61,143 nucleotides of DNA from Thermobifida fusca NBRC 14071 = JCM 3263 (GTDB lineage Bacteria; Actinomycetota; Actinomycetes; Streptosporangiales; Streptosporangiaceae), in contig NZ_BCWB01000001.1 of the NCBI RefSeq assembly GCF_001592045.1, forward strand, positions 1-61,143, written 5' to 3'. The position numbers and the translations under genes are program-made. How positions within the stretch are numbered: position 1 is the first letter of the stretch; each line of letters begins with the position of its first letter. Below, in pieces: positions 9,128-18,393 of this stretch. Below the pieces are notes generated by a model, which did no database searches, was not told the origin of the DNA, and saw only the letters and a program-made list of their open reading frames with translations.

Positions 9128-10008
9128 TTAATCCGCAGGGGAAGACGAAAGCCACTCTTCTGGCAGCAGCACCTTCGCTTCCGGCGCAGCCTTCACCGTG
9201 GCTTCCCGCAAGCCTTGCGGCATCACCGAAAGATCACGAACGTCGGTGAAGTCCACTGTGCCTCCGGAGAACGTCGCGCCGGTGAAGTCCATCCTGCTGT
9301 TGGTGAATTGTGCTTCGCGGAAGCTGATGCGACCTCCGGTGACATGGGCATCGGAGAGGTCGCCGCCGTCAAAAACGACCCCGGTGAAGTCGAAGTCGCA
9401 GCCCTGCCAGGAGACAGGGGCATCCTTGCGGAGCCGTCTACCGATGATGCGGATGATGGTGTGACGCACCTCCCGAAACGAGGCGAACCGGAGGGTGCGT
9501 TGCTGATGCTCGACGTGTTCCTCTTTGCTGGCGTCTTCAGGCACAGGTAGGCGCACAACACATCGATACACATCTGTCGTAACTCGCGGCTGGGAGCACC
9601 ATCGGCCACATGCGCCAGAGCATGGACTCCAGCCAGACGGACTGCGGCGTATTCGCTGCCGAGTTTTTCGCTGGCTCCTTCAAAGCGTTCGGTAAACAGG
9701 CGGGTTTCTTTGCGGCTGTTTTCCGCTTCAGACAATCGTTGGCGCCGGTAGTTGATCACCAGCGCGGCCACGGCGCCCATTCCTGCGACCACCCCGAAGG
9801 ATCGGGTAGCAATCGAGTCCAGATCCTTCGGGGTGAGTTGTTGAGGAACCTCAAGACCAGGAGAGCCGAGCAGCAGCCATACGGCAGCGAGAAGACCAGC
9901 GGCCAACAGTGCTGCCGCGCCCTAGGAGGCGAGAATGAGCCAGCCCAACCAGACCGGGGCTTGCTGGGCGCGGCGTGTGCGCAGCATCCGCCAGCAGAAG
10001 ACGATCAC
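9128..10008 (-). pseudogene. Pentapeptide-repeat membrane protein, doubly disrupted
   Basis: The minus strand encodes an actinobacterial pentapeptide-repeat protein in pieces. From GTG 10008 it reads VIVFCWRMLRTRRA...VWLGWLILAS, then hits an in-frame TAG at 9922-9924. The same frame continues with a second hydrophobic helix (AGLLAAVWLLLG), a coiled region (NYRRQRLSEAENSRKETRLF) and ARLAGVHAL-type residues up to IDVLCAYL. There the sense switches frame at about 9545-9560 to RLPVPEDASKEEH and on to the pentapeptide repeats (CDFDFTGVVFDGGDLSDAHV). The expected CAYLRLP junction is shortened, consistent with a small deletion. One nonsense and one frameshift lesion argue for a real pseudogene, though sequencing error is possible. 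Confidence 0.78.
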
Positions 10009-10545
10009 CGCAGACAGAACTGCTCCTCACTGCCTTCCACCAGCTCGGCCCCCGCAAAAGCAGGTTTGGGGATGCGGTTTTAATTTTTGGACGCCACACC
10101 AAACCGACCAAAGTGGCACACGGTGCAAAATTATCCAACATGCACCTTTGGCGTGGACTATCCCAATTTTCGAAGGCTTGGTGGCTGGGACGTGCCGTGT
10201 GTGGTGTGAGTCTTGGTGTTTGTCGGTTGGGCGCGCTCGTTTCTTCGGGTCTGGAGCGGTGTGTCGTTGGTGGTGGAGGCCGTTGATTGTTGGGCCAAGG
10301 CGTGGCGTTTGTGGGTTCCACCAGTAGAGAAAACAGGCGCCGACGACGCTGTCCGGTCTTGATGAGCTTTTGGTGGAGCTGTTCAGCGGTCTTGTTGCTG
10401 CCCTTTCCACGCCTGTCTCCTGCATCACCCGGGCCTGCCCTGGACCGGCGGGGTGCTGGTGGGGCGGGGTGATTGCGGGTAGAGGAAAGACGGCGCCGGG
10501 CACTGCCCTGGACCGCAGAGGCAAGCTCGAGGCAGGGAGGAAACC
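10009..10545. other. Intergenic stretch with an AT-rich island
   Basis: About 540 bases. The part from about 10060 to 10170 is conspicuously AT-rich for this genome ('ttttaatttttgg', 'aaaattatcc'). No gene or RNA is recognisable. The words CCCTGGACCG(C/G)(A/C)G occur twice near 10438 and 10506. Confidence 0.4.
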
Positions 10546-10830
10546 ATGGTGGACACAAAGAACGAGGCCGCGTTGGAGTCGGCGATGCACCGGCTGCCCG
10601 CGTGGCGGCGGGAAGGGCAGGCTATTACCCGCACCGTGACCGTGCCGAGCTTCCTGGACGGCATCGAGCTGGTCAACCGGGTTGCCCAGGCTGCTGAGGA
10701 AGCCCAGCACCACCCCGATATCGACATCCGCTACACGACGCTCACGTTCACGCTCACCAGCCACGATGTCGGCCATGTGACCGAACGCGATTTGAAGATG
10801 GCTGCCCGGATCGACACGCTCGTCGACTAG
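10546..10830 (+). CDS. Pterin-4a-carbinolamine dehydratase-like protein
   Basis: A 94-residue protein of the PCD/DCoH fold. The hallmark HHPDIDIRYTTLTFTLTSHD (about residues 55-74) supplies the catalytic histidine pair and the conserved HPD..Y. It is followed by GHVTERDLKMAARID, the usual C-terminal helix. The family dehydrates 4a-hydroxytetrahydropterins after aromatic amino-acid hydroxylation; many bacteria have it without a hydroxylase neighbour, as here. GGGAGGAAACC precedes ATG 10546. Length matches the family. Confidence 0.9.
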   Translation: MVDTKNEAALESAMHRLPAWRREGQAITRTVTVPSFLDGIELVNRVAQAAEEAQHHPDIDIRYTTLTFTLTSHDVGHVTERDLKMAARIDTLVD

Positions 10831-10840
10831 CCGAGAAAGG

Positions 10841-12373
10841 CTAGGCAGCGCTGGCGCGCAGCCGGTTGCGGCGTAGTTTGCCGCTCGCGGTTTTCGGCAG
10901 GTGCGGCACGAACGTCACCTGGTGGGGGGCCGCGGTTTCTGCGAACCGTTCAGCGACGAGGCGTTTGAGCTCCTCGGCGAGTTCGTCGCTGGGGGAGGCG
11001 TCCGGGGTGAGGACGACGTTGGCTGCTACCAGTGCGCCGCGGAGCGGGTCGGGGATTCCGTAGACGGCGACTTCGTCGACGGCGTCGTGTTCCAGCAGTA
11101 CTGATTCCACGTCGTAGGGGCCGATCCGGTAGCCGGAGGTGATGATCACTTCACCGTTGTGGCGGGTGAGGTGGACGGCGCCGGTGTCGTCCACGGTGCC
11201 GGTGTCTCCGGTCAGGTACCAGCGTCCGTCAGGGCTGAAGTGCTGGGCTGTGGCCAGGGGGTCGTCCGGGTAGCCCGCGAACCACCAGGCGGGGCTGTTG
11301 TGGGTGTCGATTGCTACGCGTCCGGGGACTCCTGTTTCGGCCGGGGTGTCGCTGAGCGGCTCGAGGACTGTCAGCCGGAATCCTGGGAGGGCGGTCAGGG
11401 GGCCGCCGTGCCCGTCGTTGACGGCGACGATCCCTGATTCGGGGTGGCCGTAGTGGTCGCTGATGCCGACGCCGAAGGTGCCGAGCGCCCATTCGGACAG
11501 GTCGGTGCGGAACTCGTCGCCGTTGGTGGCGAGTCCTTGCACCATGATGCCGGGGGGCAGGGTTTTCGTGGCGGTGCGCAGGGCCCGGTAGATGGTGGGC
11601 GCGGCGGCGAGGCGGGTCACCTGGAATGTTTCCATGACGTCCAAGGTGAGTTCCGGGTCGAAGCCGGCGCGCAGGTGCAGGCAGGTGTGTCCGGCAAGGA
11701 GGGGGGAGACCAGGCCGTAGTACAGGCCGTGGGGGTCGCCGGGTTCGCTGAAGCACCAGTAGATGTCGTCGTCGCTGATGTGCAGGCCGTAGTGGTGGTG
11801 GATGTGGAAGGCGGCCAGGGCGCGCACGGGGACGGTGATTTGCCGCGGGGGCCCGGATATGCCGGGGGTGTGGCTGATGAGCAGGGGGTCGTCGGGTCCC
11901 ACGGTGGCGGGGTCGGGTGGGGGTGTGGCGGCTTCCTTGTGCGGGTCGATCACGGTCCAGGAGCCGGTGGTGAGTTTGCTGGTCTGGTCGGCGGGGGCGA
12001 GGACGGCTGTGGCGTTGACTTGGCGCAGTCTCCAGTCGATGGCGGAGGCGGCCAGCACCGGGGGGAGGGGGACGAGGACGGCGCCTAGCCGCCACACTGC
12101 GACGGCGCTGATGGTCAGGTCGATGCCGAGGGGCAGCAGGGTGGCGACCCGGTCGCCGGGGGTGACTCCGTGGGAGGCCAGGACAGCGGACAGGTGTGCG
12201 GCACGGCGGGAGAGGTCACCGAAGGTGAGGGTGGTGGACGACAGGTCGGGTTGGACTTCGGTGACGGCCGTGCGGGTCGGGTCGTGCCGATCGCACAGCA
12301 GGTGGGCCACGCTCATGGTGGGTGCGGTGTAGGCGGTGAGCCATTCGCGGACCTGCTGTTCGGGGTCGGCCAT
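10841..12373 (-). CDS. Divergent AMP-dependent acyl-CoA synthetase
   Basis: A 510-residue ANL-superfamily enzyme with the full two-domain length. It would activate a carboxylic acid as acyl-AMP and transfer it to CoA. Conserved features are WYLTGDTG, SGYRIGPYDVESVLLEHDAVDEVAVYG split around the hinge, and the C-terminal lysine loop PKTASGKLRR. Unusually, the phosphate-binding loop reads SHTPGISGPPRQ where most relatives have TSGTTGxPK, and the hinge has TRHNGEV where GRxDDV is normal. The substrate is unknown. ATG 12373 was chosen over an upstream start because AAAGGGGACAG precedes it. The pterin dehydratase gene is convergent, 10 bases away. Confidence 0.85.
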   Translation of the reverse strand: MADPEQQVREWLTAYTAPTMSVAHLLCDRHDPTRTAVTEVQPDLSSTTLTFGDLSRRAAHLSAVLASHGVTPGDRVATLLPLGIDLTISAVAVWRLGAVLVPLPPVLAASAIDWRLRQVNATAVLAPADQTSKLTTGSWTVIDPHKEAATPPPDPATVGPDDPLLISHTPGISGPPRQITVPVRALAAFHIHHHYGLHISDDDIYWCFSEPGDPHGLYYGLVSPLLAGHTCLHLRAGFDPELTLDVMETFQVTRLAAAPTIYRALRTATKTLPPGIMVQGLATNGDEFRTDLSEWALGTFGVGISDHYGHPESGIVAVNDGHGGPLTALPGFRLTVLEPLSDTPAETGVPGRVAIDTHNSPAWWFAGYPDDPLATAQHFSPDGRWYLTGDTGTVDDTGAVHLTRHNGEVIITSGYRIGPYDVESVLLEHDAVDEVAVYGIPDPLRGALVAANVVLTPDASPSDELAEELKRLVAERFAETAAPHQVTFVPHLPKTASGKLRRNRLRASAA

Positions 12374-12550
12374 CGCTGTCTGTCCCCTTTCGCGAGCTTT
12401 CACGGTTGATGAGGTGTGTTTGAACTTAAAGACTATGCGCCGTGTGTGACGTGTGCCTCACTAGAAAGAAAAATTGGCATGATCTGCCTACCTGGAGTAG
12501 TTCACGATTAACATTGGGCATTTTCTCCGGGTTCCTGTCAGCATGGCAGT
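12374..12550. promoter_or_regulatory. Divergent promoter region
   Basis: The gap between the acyl-CoA synthetase and GNAT_C genes, which run outward from it, includes an AT-richer stretch at about 12418-12480 ('tgtttgaacttaaagac', 'agaaagaaaaattgg'). Both promoters should lie here. No operator palindrome stands out. Confidence 0.4.
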
Positions 12551-13525
12551 ATGGATCTCACATCGAAAGCGCGCGCCTTGGGGCTTGCCTCTGAGGCTGC
12601 TGCCACTTTGTCCTCCCTTGCTGATTTCCCTGACCCGCCCCCTGCTCCGCTGCCTGGTCGAGAGGCTGCGGATGAGCTGCTGGATGCGGCCGCGGTGGAG
12701 GGTGCGGATCGCGCTGATCTGCGTGCATTGTGGCCGGACCAGGACTGGCCTGCAGCGGCTCGGTGGCTGGTGGATGCCTGTTATGCGCGCATCCTCGCGG
12801 ATGTGGGCCGCCCGGGTTGGGTGGATTGGCCCGATGTGATCTCTGCTGACGACCCTCGCGTGCGCTGCGCCCCCATTTACGCGTTCCTTGCCGCGGTGGA
12901 TGTGCTGCGGGAGCGCCACCGCAGCCGCGGCGTGCCGGAGGATGTCACCGCGGCCACGCTTGCGGATCTGGGGCGGCATGTGGCGAAGACTCGCCGCATG
13001 TACGGCCGGGTGGGGCTGGACCTGCCGGTGTGGATCGCGTTGCACTACCGGGGTTCGCTGTATGAGGTGGGGCGTTTGCAGTATGAGACGGCCTACCTGG
13101 ACAGCGGTGATTTTCCGGAGCTGGTGGGAGTGGTGGACGAGCGCCTGGTGGCTCGGCTGCATATTCCTGCTGGGGAGCCGCTGTCTGCTGATGCGGTGGA
13201 TGCTTCGCTGGCCCGGGCGGGTGAGGTGCTGTCCGCGGTGACCGGGGAGCGGGTGCGTGTGGCGGTGTGCACGTCGTGGCTGCTGGATCCGCAGTTGCGG
13301 GACTATCTGCCGCCGGAGTCCAATATCCGGGCTTTCCAGGATCGTTTCGTGCTGTCGGACCACGAGGGCCCTGGGGACGCGGATATGTTCCGGTTTGTTT
13401 TCGAGTGTCCCGAGGTGGCGCCTGACCGGGTGACTCCGGTGACCCGCCTGCAGCATGCTGTGCTCGACTTGTTGAAGCGCGGCGGTTCGTGGCGGGTGCG
13501 CACGGGATGGTTGCGCTTGCCGTAA
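12551..13525 (+). CDS. Acyltransferase with NAT_N and GNAT_C-type domains
   Basis: A 324-residue protein. The N-terminal all-helical half (about 1-165) and C-terminal half (about 170-324) match the actinobacterial two-domain acyltransferase pattern. The second half contains LHYRGSLYEVGRLQYE, LHIPAGEPLSADAVDASLARA, and CTSWLLDPQLRDYLPPESN followed by IRAFQDRF, all characteristic of the GNAT-like C-terminal domain. The acyl substrate is not known for the family. No good ribosome-binding site precedes ATG 12551, so translation may be leaderless. It is divergent from the acyl-CoA synthetase. Confidence 0.75.
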   Translation: MDLTSKARALGLASEAAATLSSLADFPDPPPAPLPGREAADELLDAAAVEGADRADLRALWPDQDWPAAARWLVDACYARILADVGRPGWVDWPDVISADDPRVRCAPIYAFLAAVDVLRERHRSRGVPEDVTAATLADLGRHVAKTRRMYGRVGLDLPVWIALHYRGSLYEVGRLQYETAYLDSGDFPELVGVVDERLVARLHIPAGEPLSADAVDASLARAGEVLSAVTGERVRVAVCTSWLLDPQLRDYLPPESNIRAFQDRFVLSDHEGPGDADMFRFVFECPEVAPDRVTPVTRLQHAVLDLLKRGGSWRVRTGWLRLP

Positions 13526-13555
13526 GACGGGGTTTGCGCGCATCAAACGAGAAAT

Positions 13556-13592
13556 CCCTGTTGTTGCCGCCTGGAGTGGGACAACAACAGGG
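13556..13592. terminator. Bidirectional-type hairpin between convergent genes
   Basis: CCCTGTTGTTG (13556-13566) pairs perfectly with CAACAACAGGG (13582-13592). It lies between the convergent acyltransferase and enoyl-CoA hydratase genes. Confidence 0.6.
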
Positions 13593-13648
13593 CGGGTAAC
13601 GGGGCCTGCCGCCGGAGGAGTTCAGGGAGGGGTGGCAGGCTCGCCGGT

Positions 13649-14320
13649 TCAGGACAGGGGGATCGGGGTTTCAGCGAGCGCGTCCAAAGCCTGGCGGTAC
13701 ATGCGGGTTTTGATGGTGGCGAGCGTGGGGCCGGCTTTGGTGGTGTGGGCGGCGGCGATGTCCAGCGCGGTGGCGCGTACTTCGTCTTCGGCGACGGCAG
13801 AGTCGACGATTCCTGCGGCGAACGCGTCGTGTCCGCCGTAGCGGCGGGCGGTGACCATGGCTTCGTGCGCGGTTTGCGGGCTGAGGCGGGCTTGGATGAG
13901 CGCGGACATGCCTGGGGTGAAGGGGATTTTGATGTCGGCTTCGGGCAGGCACCAAAAACCGCGGTCTGCGCGCATGACGCGGAAGTCGTGGGAGAGGGAG
14001 AGCATGGCGCCGGCGGCGAAGGTGTGTCCTTGTAGGGCGGCGACGGTGACCATGGGCAGGGTGAGGACGCGCGCGAAGAGGCGGTGGACGCTGACGACGT
14101 AGTCGTGGCGTTGTTCGGGGTGGGCGGCCAGCCATTCCAGGTCGAGGCCGTTGGAGAAGAATTTGCCGGTGGCTGCGGTGACGAGGGCGCAGGGGCCTTG
14201 GGTGTGTTCGACTTCGTCGAGGGCGGCGTTGACGGAGGCGATCCAGTCGGGGTGGAAGCGGTTTTCGGTGTCGCCGAGGTCGAGGACGTAGACGTCGCCG
14301 TGGCGGTCGAGTGTCGGCAT
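13649..14320 (-). CDS. Enoyl-CoA hydratase/isomerase family protein
   Basis: A 223-residue crotonase-fold protein. KFFSNGLDLEWLA (about 53-65) and LQGHTFAAGAMLSLSHDFRVM (about 99-119) supply the oxyanion-hole segments. The continuation RGFWCLPEADIKIPFTPGM matches the Delta3,Delta2-enoyl-CoA isomerase (PECI-like) branch better than classical hydratases. It probably moves or hydrates double bonds in acyl-CoA. AGAGGAGCAGCC precedes ATG 14320. No other beta-oxidation gene is adjacent. Confidence 0.85.
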   Translation of the reverse strand: MPTLDRHGDVYVLDLGDTENRFHPDWIASVNAALDEVEHTQGPCALVTAATGKFFSNGLDLEWLAAHPEQRHDYVVSVHRLFARVLTLPMVTVAALQGHTFAAGAMLSLSHDFRVMRADRGFWCLPEADIKIPFTPGMSALIQARLSPQTAHEAMVTARRYGGHDAFAAGIVDSAVAEDEVRATALDIAAAHTTKAGPTLATIKTRMYRQALDALAETPIPLS

Positions 14321-14500
14321 GGCTGCTCCTCTGCACGGGCCCGGGGGCACCCACCCCCATAACTACTAGTCGGTAACAATTGTGGGTGGCATGCTACCCC
14401 ATCCCTGCCCGCACAGCTTTCGCCCACGCCCCGACAGCCCCGCCACCGGACGACCGCTGCAAGCGGCGCACCAGGACGGGGCGATGCCTGCTCGCCGCTG

Positions 14501-15376
14501 CTACAGCACGCCGGGGACTTCCCGCGCTCCTTCCTGCGGTGGTGGTGGGGCTGGATCCACGAGTCTGAGCGCCTGCAGCAAGGACTGCAGCACGGTCACA
14601 TCGTGGGCGACGGCGGGCGTGTATTCGCACACTCCTACACCCACCACGGTGTGGTGGGCGGTGATCGCCGCCACGGCCGCTGTGAGCAACGCTGCCCGCG
14701 GGCCCACGGGCGCGGGGAACGCCACTGCCGGGAAATCCTGGGGGTCGCAGGCGCCGAGGTTGAGGTGGATGTAGGCGGGGGAGCCCGGCTGCTGGCCGGC
14801 CACTACTGATCGTGCGTCCACGGTGAGCCGGGTGGTGTCCACCACCTCGATCCGTCGGCTGCGGACAAACTCCACTTCTTCCGGGGCTGCCACCCGGGCG
14901 CCTATCAGCTTCACTTGGGAAGGTACGAGACGGCTGGCCCCCAGCAGGTGGGGGTGTCCTTCACCGAGCAGGAGCCGCAGCGCCATGCCCTGCACTAGGC
15001 CGGTGGGGGACGACTGCGGGGTGTGCAGGTCGGGGTAGGCGTCCACCCAGTAGACGGCCATGCCGGGATAGCGGCGGGATAAATGCTCGAGAGCCGCCAG
15101 GTCGGAGACGCAGTCCCCGCCCAGGGTGAGGACTCGGGCCGGGTTTCGGCGGGCCATCCGGGTGCGCACCTGCCGCATGGTGCGGGCGATCAATTCCAGG
15201 TGGTGCACGCCGTCGACAGCGCCGCGCCGACCGTCAGAGACCGCTATGTGCATTCTGGGGTTTGCCGTGGCCACCAGCCGCGCCAGCGCGCTCGCCCCAG
15301 CCGCGACCCGCATATCGTCGCACCCTTGCCACAGGGGCACCACAAGGTCCACATCACGCTGCCACATGGCGACCAC
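14501..15376 (-). CDS. Arginase-fold protein with altered metal site
   Basis: A 291-residue ureohydrolase-fold protein. The order of motifs is intact: GGDCVSD (about 96-102), WVDAYPDLHTPQSSPTG (about 120-136) with QGMALRLLLGEG, and YIHLNLGACDPQDFPA (about 208-223). In active arginases and agmatinases these are GGDH, DAHxD and SxDxDxxDP. Here the first histidine is Cys (common in an actinobacterial subfamily), DAH has become DAY, and the DxD pair is replaced by NLGA. The binuclear manganese site is probably impaired, so it may be a non-catalytic or repurposed member. The start at ATG 15376 is uncertain by a few codons. Confidence 0.78.
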   Translation of the reverse strand: MVAMWQRDVDLVVPLWQGCDDMRVAAGASALARLVATANPRMHIAVSDGRRGAVDGVHHLELIARTMRQVRTRMARRNPARVLTLGGDCVSDLAALEHLSRRYPGMAVYWVDAYPDLHTPQSSPTGLVQGMALRLLLGEGHPHLLGASRLVPSQVKLIGARVAAPEEVEFVRSRRIEVVDTTRLTVDARSVVAGQQPGSPAYIHLNLGACDPQDFPAVAFPAPVGPRAALLTAAVAAITAHHTVVGVGVCEYTPAVAHDVTVLQSLLQALRLVDPAPPPPQEGAREVPGVL

Positions 15377-16130
15377 CCTAAGGGGAAAGAGAACCCGTCT
15401 TACGGAAGTTCAGGCTTTCGAAGGCGGCCGCCTAAGGCCAGCCGGGTGGCGCGGACTGGGAGGAACCGCCGGCGCGACGTGGCACGCTGGCTCTTACCCG
15501 GCTCGAGGTGTCGGCGGGCGCAGGGCAAGGCGGGGAGCGCCGGGCGGGGGAACGCGGTGGTCGGGGATCACGGTGTATCGTGCGGGCTCCACCCGCGACA
15601 CTCCCCCACCTCCCCTGATCGCCGATAATAAATATTATGTCAAGTAGACAGGGTGGAGGGCCTCCCCTGCCGCAAGACACCCTTCCCCAGCCATGCTGCG
15701 CGACCACGTCGGCCCGCACTTTCTCGCTTCACAGACAGCACAAGGCTCGCGGGAGGACTTTTCGGCGGCGCTGGAAGCAGACCCCCTACCGCTGGCACCC
15801 CATCACAGTGGAACAACCGTGATTCATGGGGGCGTTTCCGGCAGGTCCCTTGATGTTCCGTGACTCCCCAGCTACGGTTCCTTCGACGATCCCCCGCGTC
15901 TGGAACTGTTCGACACACTTTCCCCCTCCCCGCACGGAGGGCATGACTACCCCGTGGGCTACTCCCCTAGCGGCGTCCCACGCGCGCGGCGGCTTTCCCC
16001 TCCCCGCCGCGAACGGAGTTGGCCACAACCGGTCACAAGTGGGTTAAAAGACTGGGATCCTCGGGGCAGTCGAGGGATCCTCATATGCGTGTCGAACAGT
16101 TCCAGCCGATCCACTTCTTTTCCCGGTCCC
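15377..16130. other. Long intergenic region
   Basis: About 750 bases between divergent genes. An AT-rich patch at about 15622-15650 ('gataataaatattatgtc') could be a promoter. A 56-codon frame starts at ATG 15693 and encodes a plausible but unrecognised peptide (MLRDHVGPHFLASQ). I do not call it. The DUF418 frame is also open upstream to 15954, so part of this may be coding. Confidence 0.35.
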
Positions 16131-17426
16131 ATGTCTCCACCTGAGACCGACTCTTCTGTCGAAACACGCACCCAGCATCGCGCTCCCACTCCCCAGGAGG
16201 GGTCCTCCCCGCCAGTCAAACCACCGGTCCCGCGTCTTCTCGGGGTCGACGTTGCCCGAGGTGTGGCGATCCTCGGCATGTTCGTCGTGCACGTGGGGGT
16301 GGGGTGGACGCTCGCTGATGGCACCAACCCCCTGCAGCCCCTTGCCGCGGGACGCTCCGCCGCACTGTTCGCACTCCTGGCGGGAGTGTCCATTGCGCTG
16401 CTGTCCGGGGGGCACGACCGCAAAGTCAACAAAGACCTCGGCGTGGCGCTGTGGCGTGTGGTGGTGCGTGCCGTGATCCTGCTGATTCTCGGCACGGCGC
16501 TGACCATGCTGGGCACCCCGGTGTCGGTGATCCTCGCCTACTACGCCGTGTTCTTCGTGTTCGCCTGCATGCTGCTGACCGAGCGGTGGACCGTCATCGC
16601 CGGTGCGGCCGCCACGCTGGGTTTCATCGGCCCCATCGTGTCGTTTTGGATCCGCTCCCGGATCGACCGAGGGGGCACCATGGCGAGGATCGTGGAGACC
16701 GTCAACGCCTACGACCCGCTCGTCGCGTTGGCGGACGACGGAGTGGTGAACTTCCTGCTCACCGGCTCCTATCCCGCGATCACTTGGCTGCCGTTCGTGT
16801 TCGCGGGATTGGCGATCGGCCGTCTTGACCTGCGGCAGCCGCGTGTGCGCTGGCGGCTGGTCGCGGTAGGCGCGGGAATGGCGGCCGCGGCCTACACCCT
16901 GTCGTGGCTGGCGATCCGCGGGCTGGGGCTTGACGAACGGTTGGCTGCCACCCTCGACCCGGACACGGGTATTCCCTTCGGCATCGACGGGTTCAACCAA
17001 CTGTATGCCGAAGGCATGGGGGGCACCGTGCCCGCCACCGACTGGGCGTGGCTGCTGGTGACTGCTCCGCACAGTGGAACCTTCATGGACGTCTACGGTG
17101 CGGGTGGTGTGGCGATCGCACTGCTGGGCCTGTGCCTGATCGTCACTGATGCTCTGGGCCGGGCACGCTGGCTGGTCTACCCGCTGATCGCTGTGGGGTC
17201 GCTGTCGCTGACCACGTATGTGGGGCACATCCTGCTGATCTGGCTGGATGAGAACGACATGCTGGACGGCACCCCGCTGTCGTTCCTCTCGGAATGGTTG
17301 AGCCTGTCGGTTCTGCTGGGCTCGCTGATTTTCGCCACCCTGTGGCATCGGCTGGTGAAACGGCGCGGCCCGTTGGAGGGTCCGCTGCACGTGGTGTCCA
17401 CCTGGGTAGCGAAACGCATCCCCTGA
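16131..17426 (+). CDS. DUF418-family multi-pass membrane protein
   Basis: A protein of about 431 residues with roughly ten membrane helices. After a Pro/Ser-rich cytoplasmic tail comes RLLGVDVARGVAILGMFVVH, the characteristic first helix of DUF418/heparan-alpha-glucosaminide acetyltransferase-like proteins. The C-terminal part (SLSLTTYVGHILLIW) matches DUF418. The biochemical role of the family is unsettled; transmembrane acyl transfer is suspected for relatives. The start is uncertain: ATG 16131 is used, GTG 16089 is possible, and neither has a convincing ribosome-binding site. Confidence 0.85.
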   Translation: MSPPETDSSVETRTQHRAPTPQEGSSPPVKPPVPRLLGVDVARGVAILGMFVVHVGVGWTLADGTNPLQPLAAGRSAALFALLAGVSIALLSGGHDRKVNKDLGVALWRVVVRAVILLILGTALTMLGTPVSVILAYYAVFFVFACMLLTERWTVIAGAAATLGFIGPIVSFWIRSRIDRGGTMARIVETVNAYDPLVALADDGVVNFLLTGSYPAITWLPFVFAGLAIGRLDLRQPRVRWRLVAVGAGMAAAAYTLSWLAIRGLGLDERLAATLDPDTGIPFGIDGFNQLYAEGMGGTVPATDWAWLLVTAPHSGTFMDVYGAGGVAIALLGLCLIVTDALGRARWLVYPLIAVGSLSLTTYVGHILLIWLDENDMLDGTPLSFLSEWLSLSVLLGSLIFATLWHRLVKRRGPLEGPLHVVSTWVAKRIP

Positions 17427-17491
17427 GGCGGGGATGGTCTGGTGGGCGGGCCGCGTGGGGGCGGCTCGCCCACCGTTGTGTATTCCCCGCC
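17427..17491 (+). terminator. Nested double hairpin after DUF418 gene
   Basis: Outer arms GGCGGGGA (17427-17434) and TCCCCGCC (17484-17491) enclose inner arms GGTGGGCG (17441-17448) and CGCCCACC (17467-17474). All pairs match. It begins immediately after the DUF418 stop codon. Confidence 0.55.
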
Positions 17492-17584
17492 TTCTCCCCG
17501 CCGTCGGTTTCACGCCCTCGCCTCTTTGAGGGGGAGGCTTTCGCGGGGAGAAGGCAGTAGTGGGTGCGGGCTAGGCTGCTGGCC

Positions 17585-18388
17585 ATGTCTTCTCTGGTCA
17601 TTGCGACGGTCAACGTCAACGGGCTGCGCGCGGCAGCGCGGAAAGGGTTCGTGGAGTGGCTGGCGGGCACCAAAGCGGACGTGGTGTGTCTGCAGGAGAC
17701 CCGCGCGGAACTCGATCAGCTTCCCCCCGAGGTGGCTGAGCCGGACGGCTGGCATGTGGTGCTGGTGCCTGCCGCAACCAAGGGTCGTGCCGGAGTGGCC
17801 GTGTATTCGCGGATGAAACCGGATGCGGTGCGGATCGGATTCGGTTCTGCGGAGTTCGCGGATTCGGGGCGTTACGTGGAGGCGGACTTCGGGCCGGTGA
17901 GCGTGGCCAGCCTGTATCTGCCTTCCGGACAGGTGGGCACGCCGTTGCAGGAGGAGAAAGAGCGGTTCATGGCGGAATTCCTGCCCTATCTGGTGCGTCG
18001 GCGCACCGAAGTGGAGGCCCAGGGGCGGGAGCTTGCGGTGTGCGGCGACTGGAATATCGCGCACCAGGAGGCTGACTTGAAGAACTGGCGGGGCAACCGC
18101 AAGAACTCGGGTTTCCTTCCGGAAGAGCGGCAGTGGCTTTCCCGGGTGTATGAGGAGGCGGGATACGTCGACGTGGTGCGGGCGTTGCACCCTGATCAGG
18201 ACGGCCCGTACACGTGGTGGTCGTATCGGGGGCGGGCGTTCGACAATGACGCGGGGTGGCGCATCGACTTGCAGGTCGCTACGCCGGGTTTGGCTGCGCG
18301 CGCCCAGGAGGCGTGGGTGGAGCGGGCGCCGTCCCATGACCAGCGGTGGTCGGATCACGCCCCTGTCACGGTGGTGTATGCCGGCTAG
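17585..18388 (+). CDS. xthA: Exodeoxyribonuclease III / AP endonuclease
   Basis: A 267-residue member of the exonuclease-endonuclease-phosphatase superfamily, the ExoIII class that cleaves abasic sites and removes 3' blocks during base excision repair. Catalytic and metal residues are all visible: N10 in TVNVNG, E38 in CLQETR, D155 and N157 in CGDWNIAH, D228 in WRIDLQ, and D257-H258 in RWSDHAPV. Length is normal. ATG 17585 begins right at the first beta strand. The gene stands ahead of an alpha/beta hydrolase gene but is separated by a small tandem repeat. Confidence 0.95.
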   Translation: MSSLVIATVNVNGLRAAARKGFVEWLAGTKADVVCLQETRAELDQLPPEVAEPDGWHVVLVPAATKGRAGVAVYSRMKPDAVRIGFGSAEFADSGRYVEADFGPVSVASLYLPSGQVGTPLQEEKERFMAEFLPYLVRRRTEVEAQGRELAVCGDWNIAHQEADLKNWRGNRKNSGFLPEERQWLSRVYEEAGYVDVVRALHPDQDGPYTWWSYRGRAFDNDAGWRIDLQVATPGLAARAQEAWVERAPSHDQRWSDHAPVTVVYAG

Positions 18389-18393
18389 TCCCC

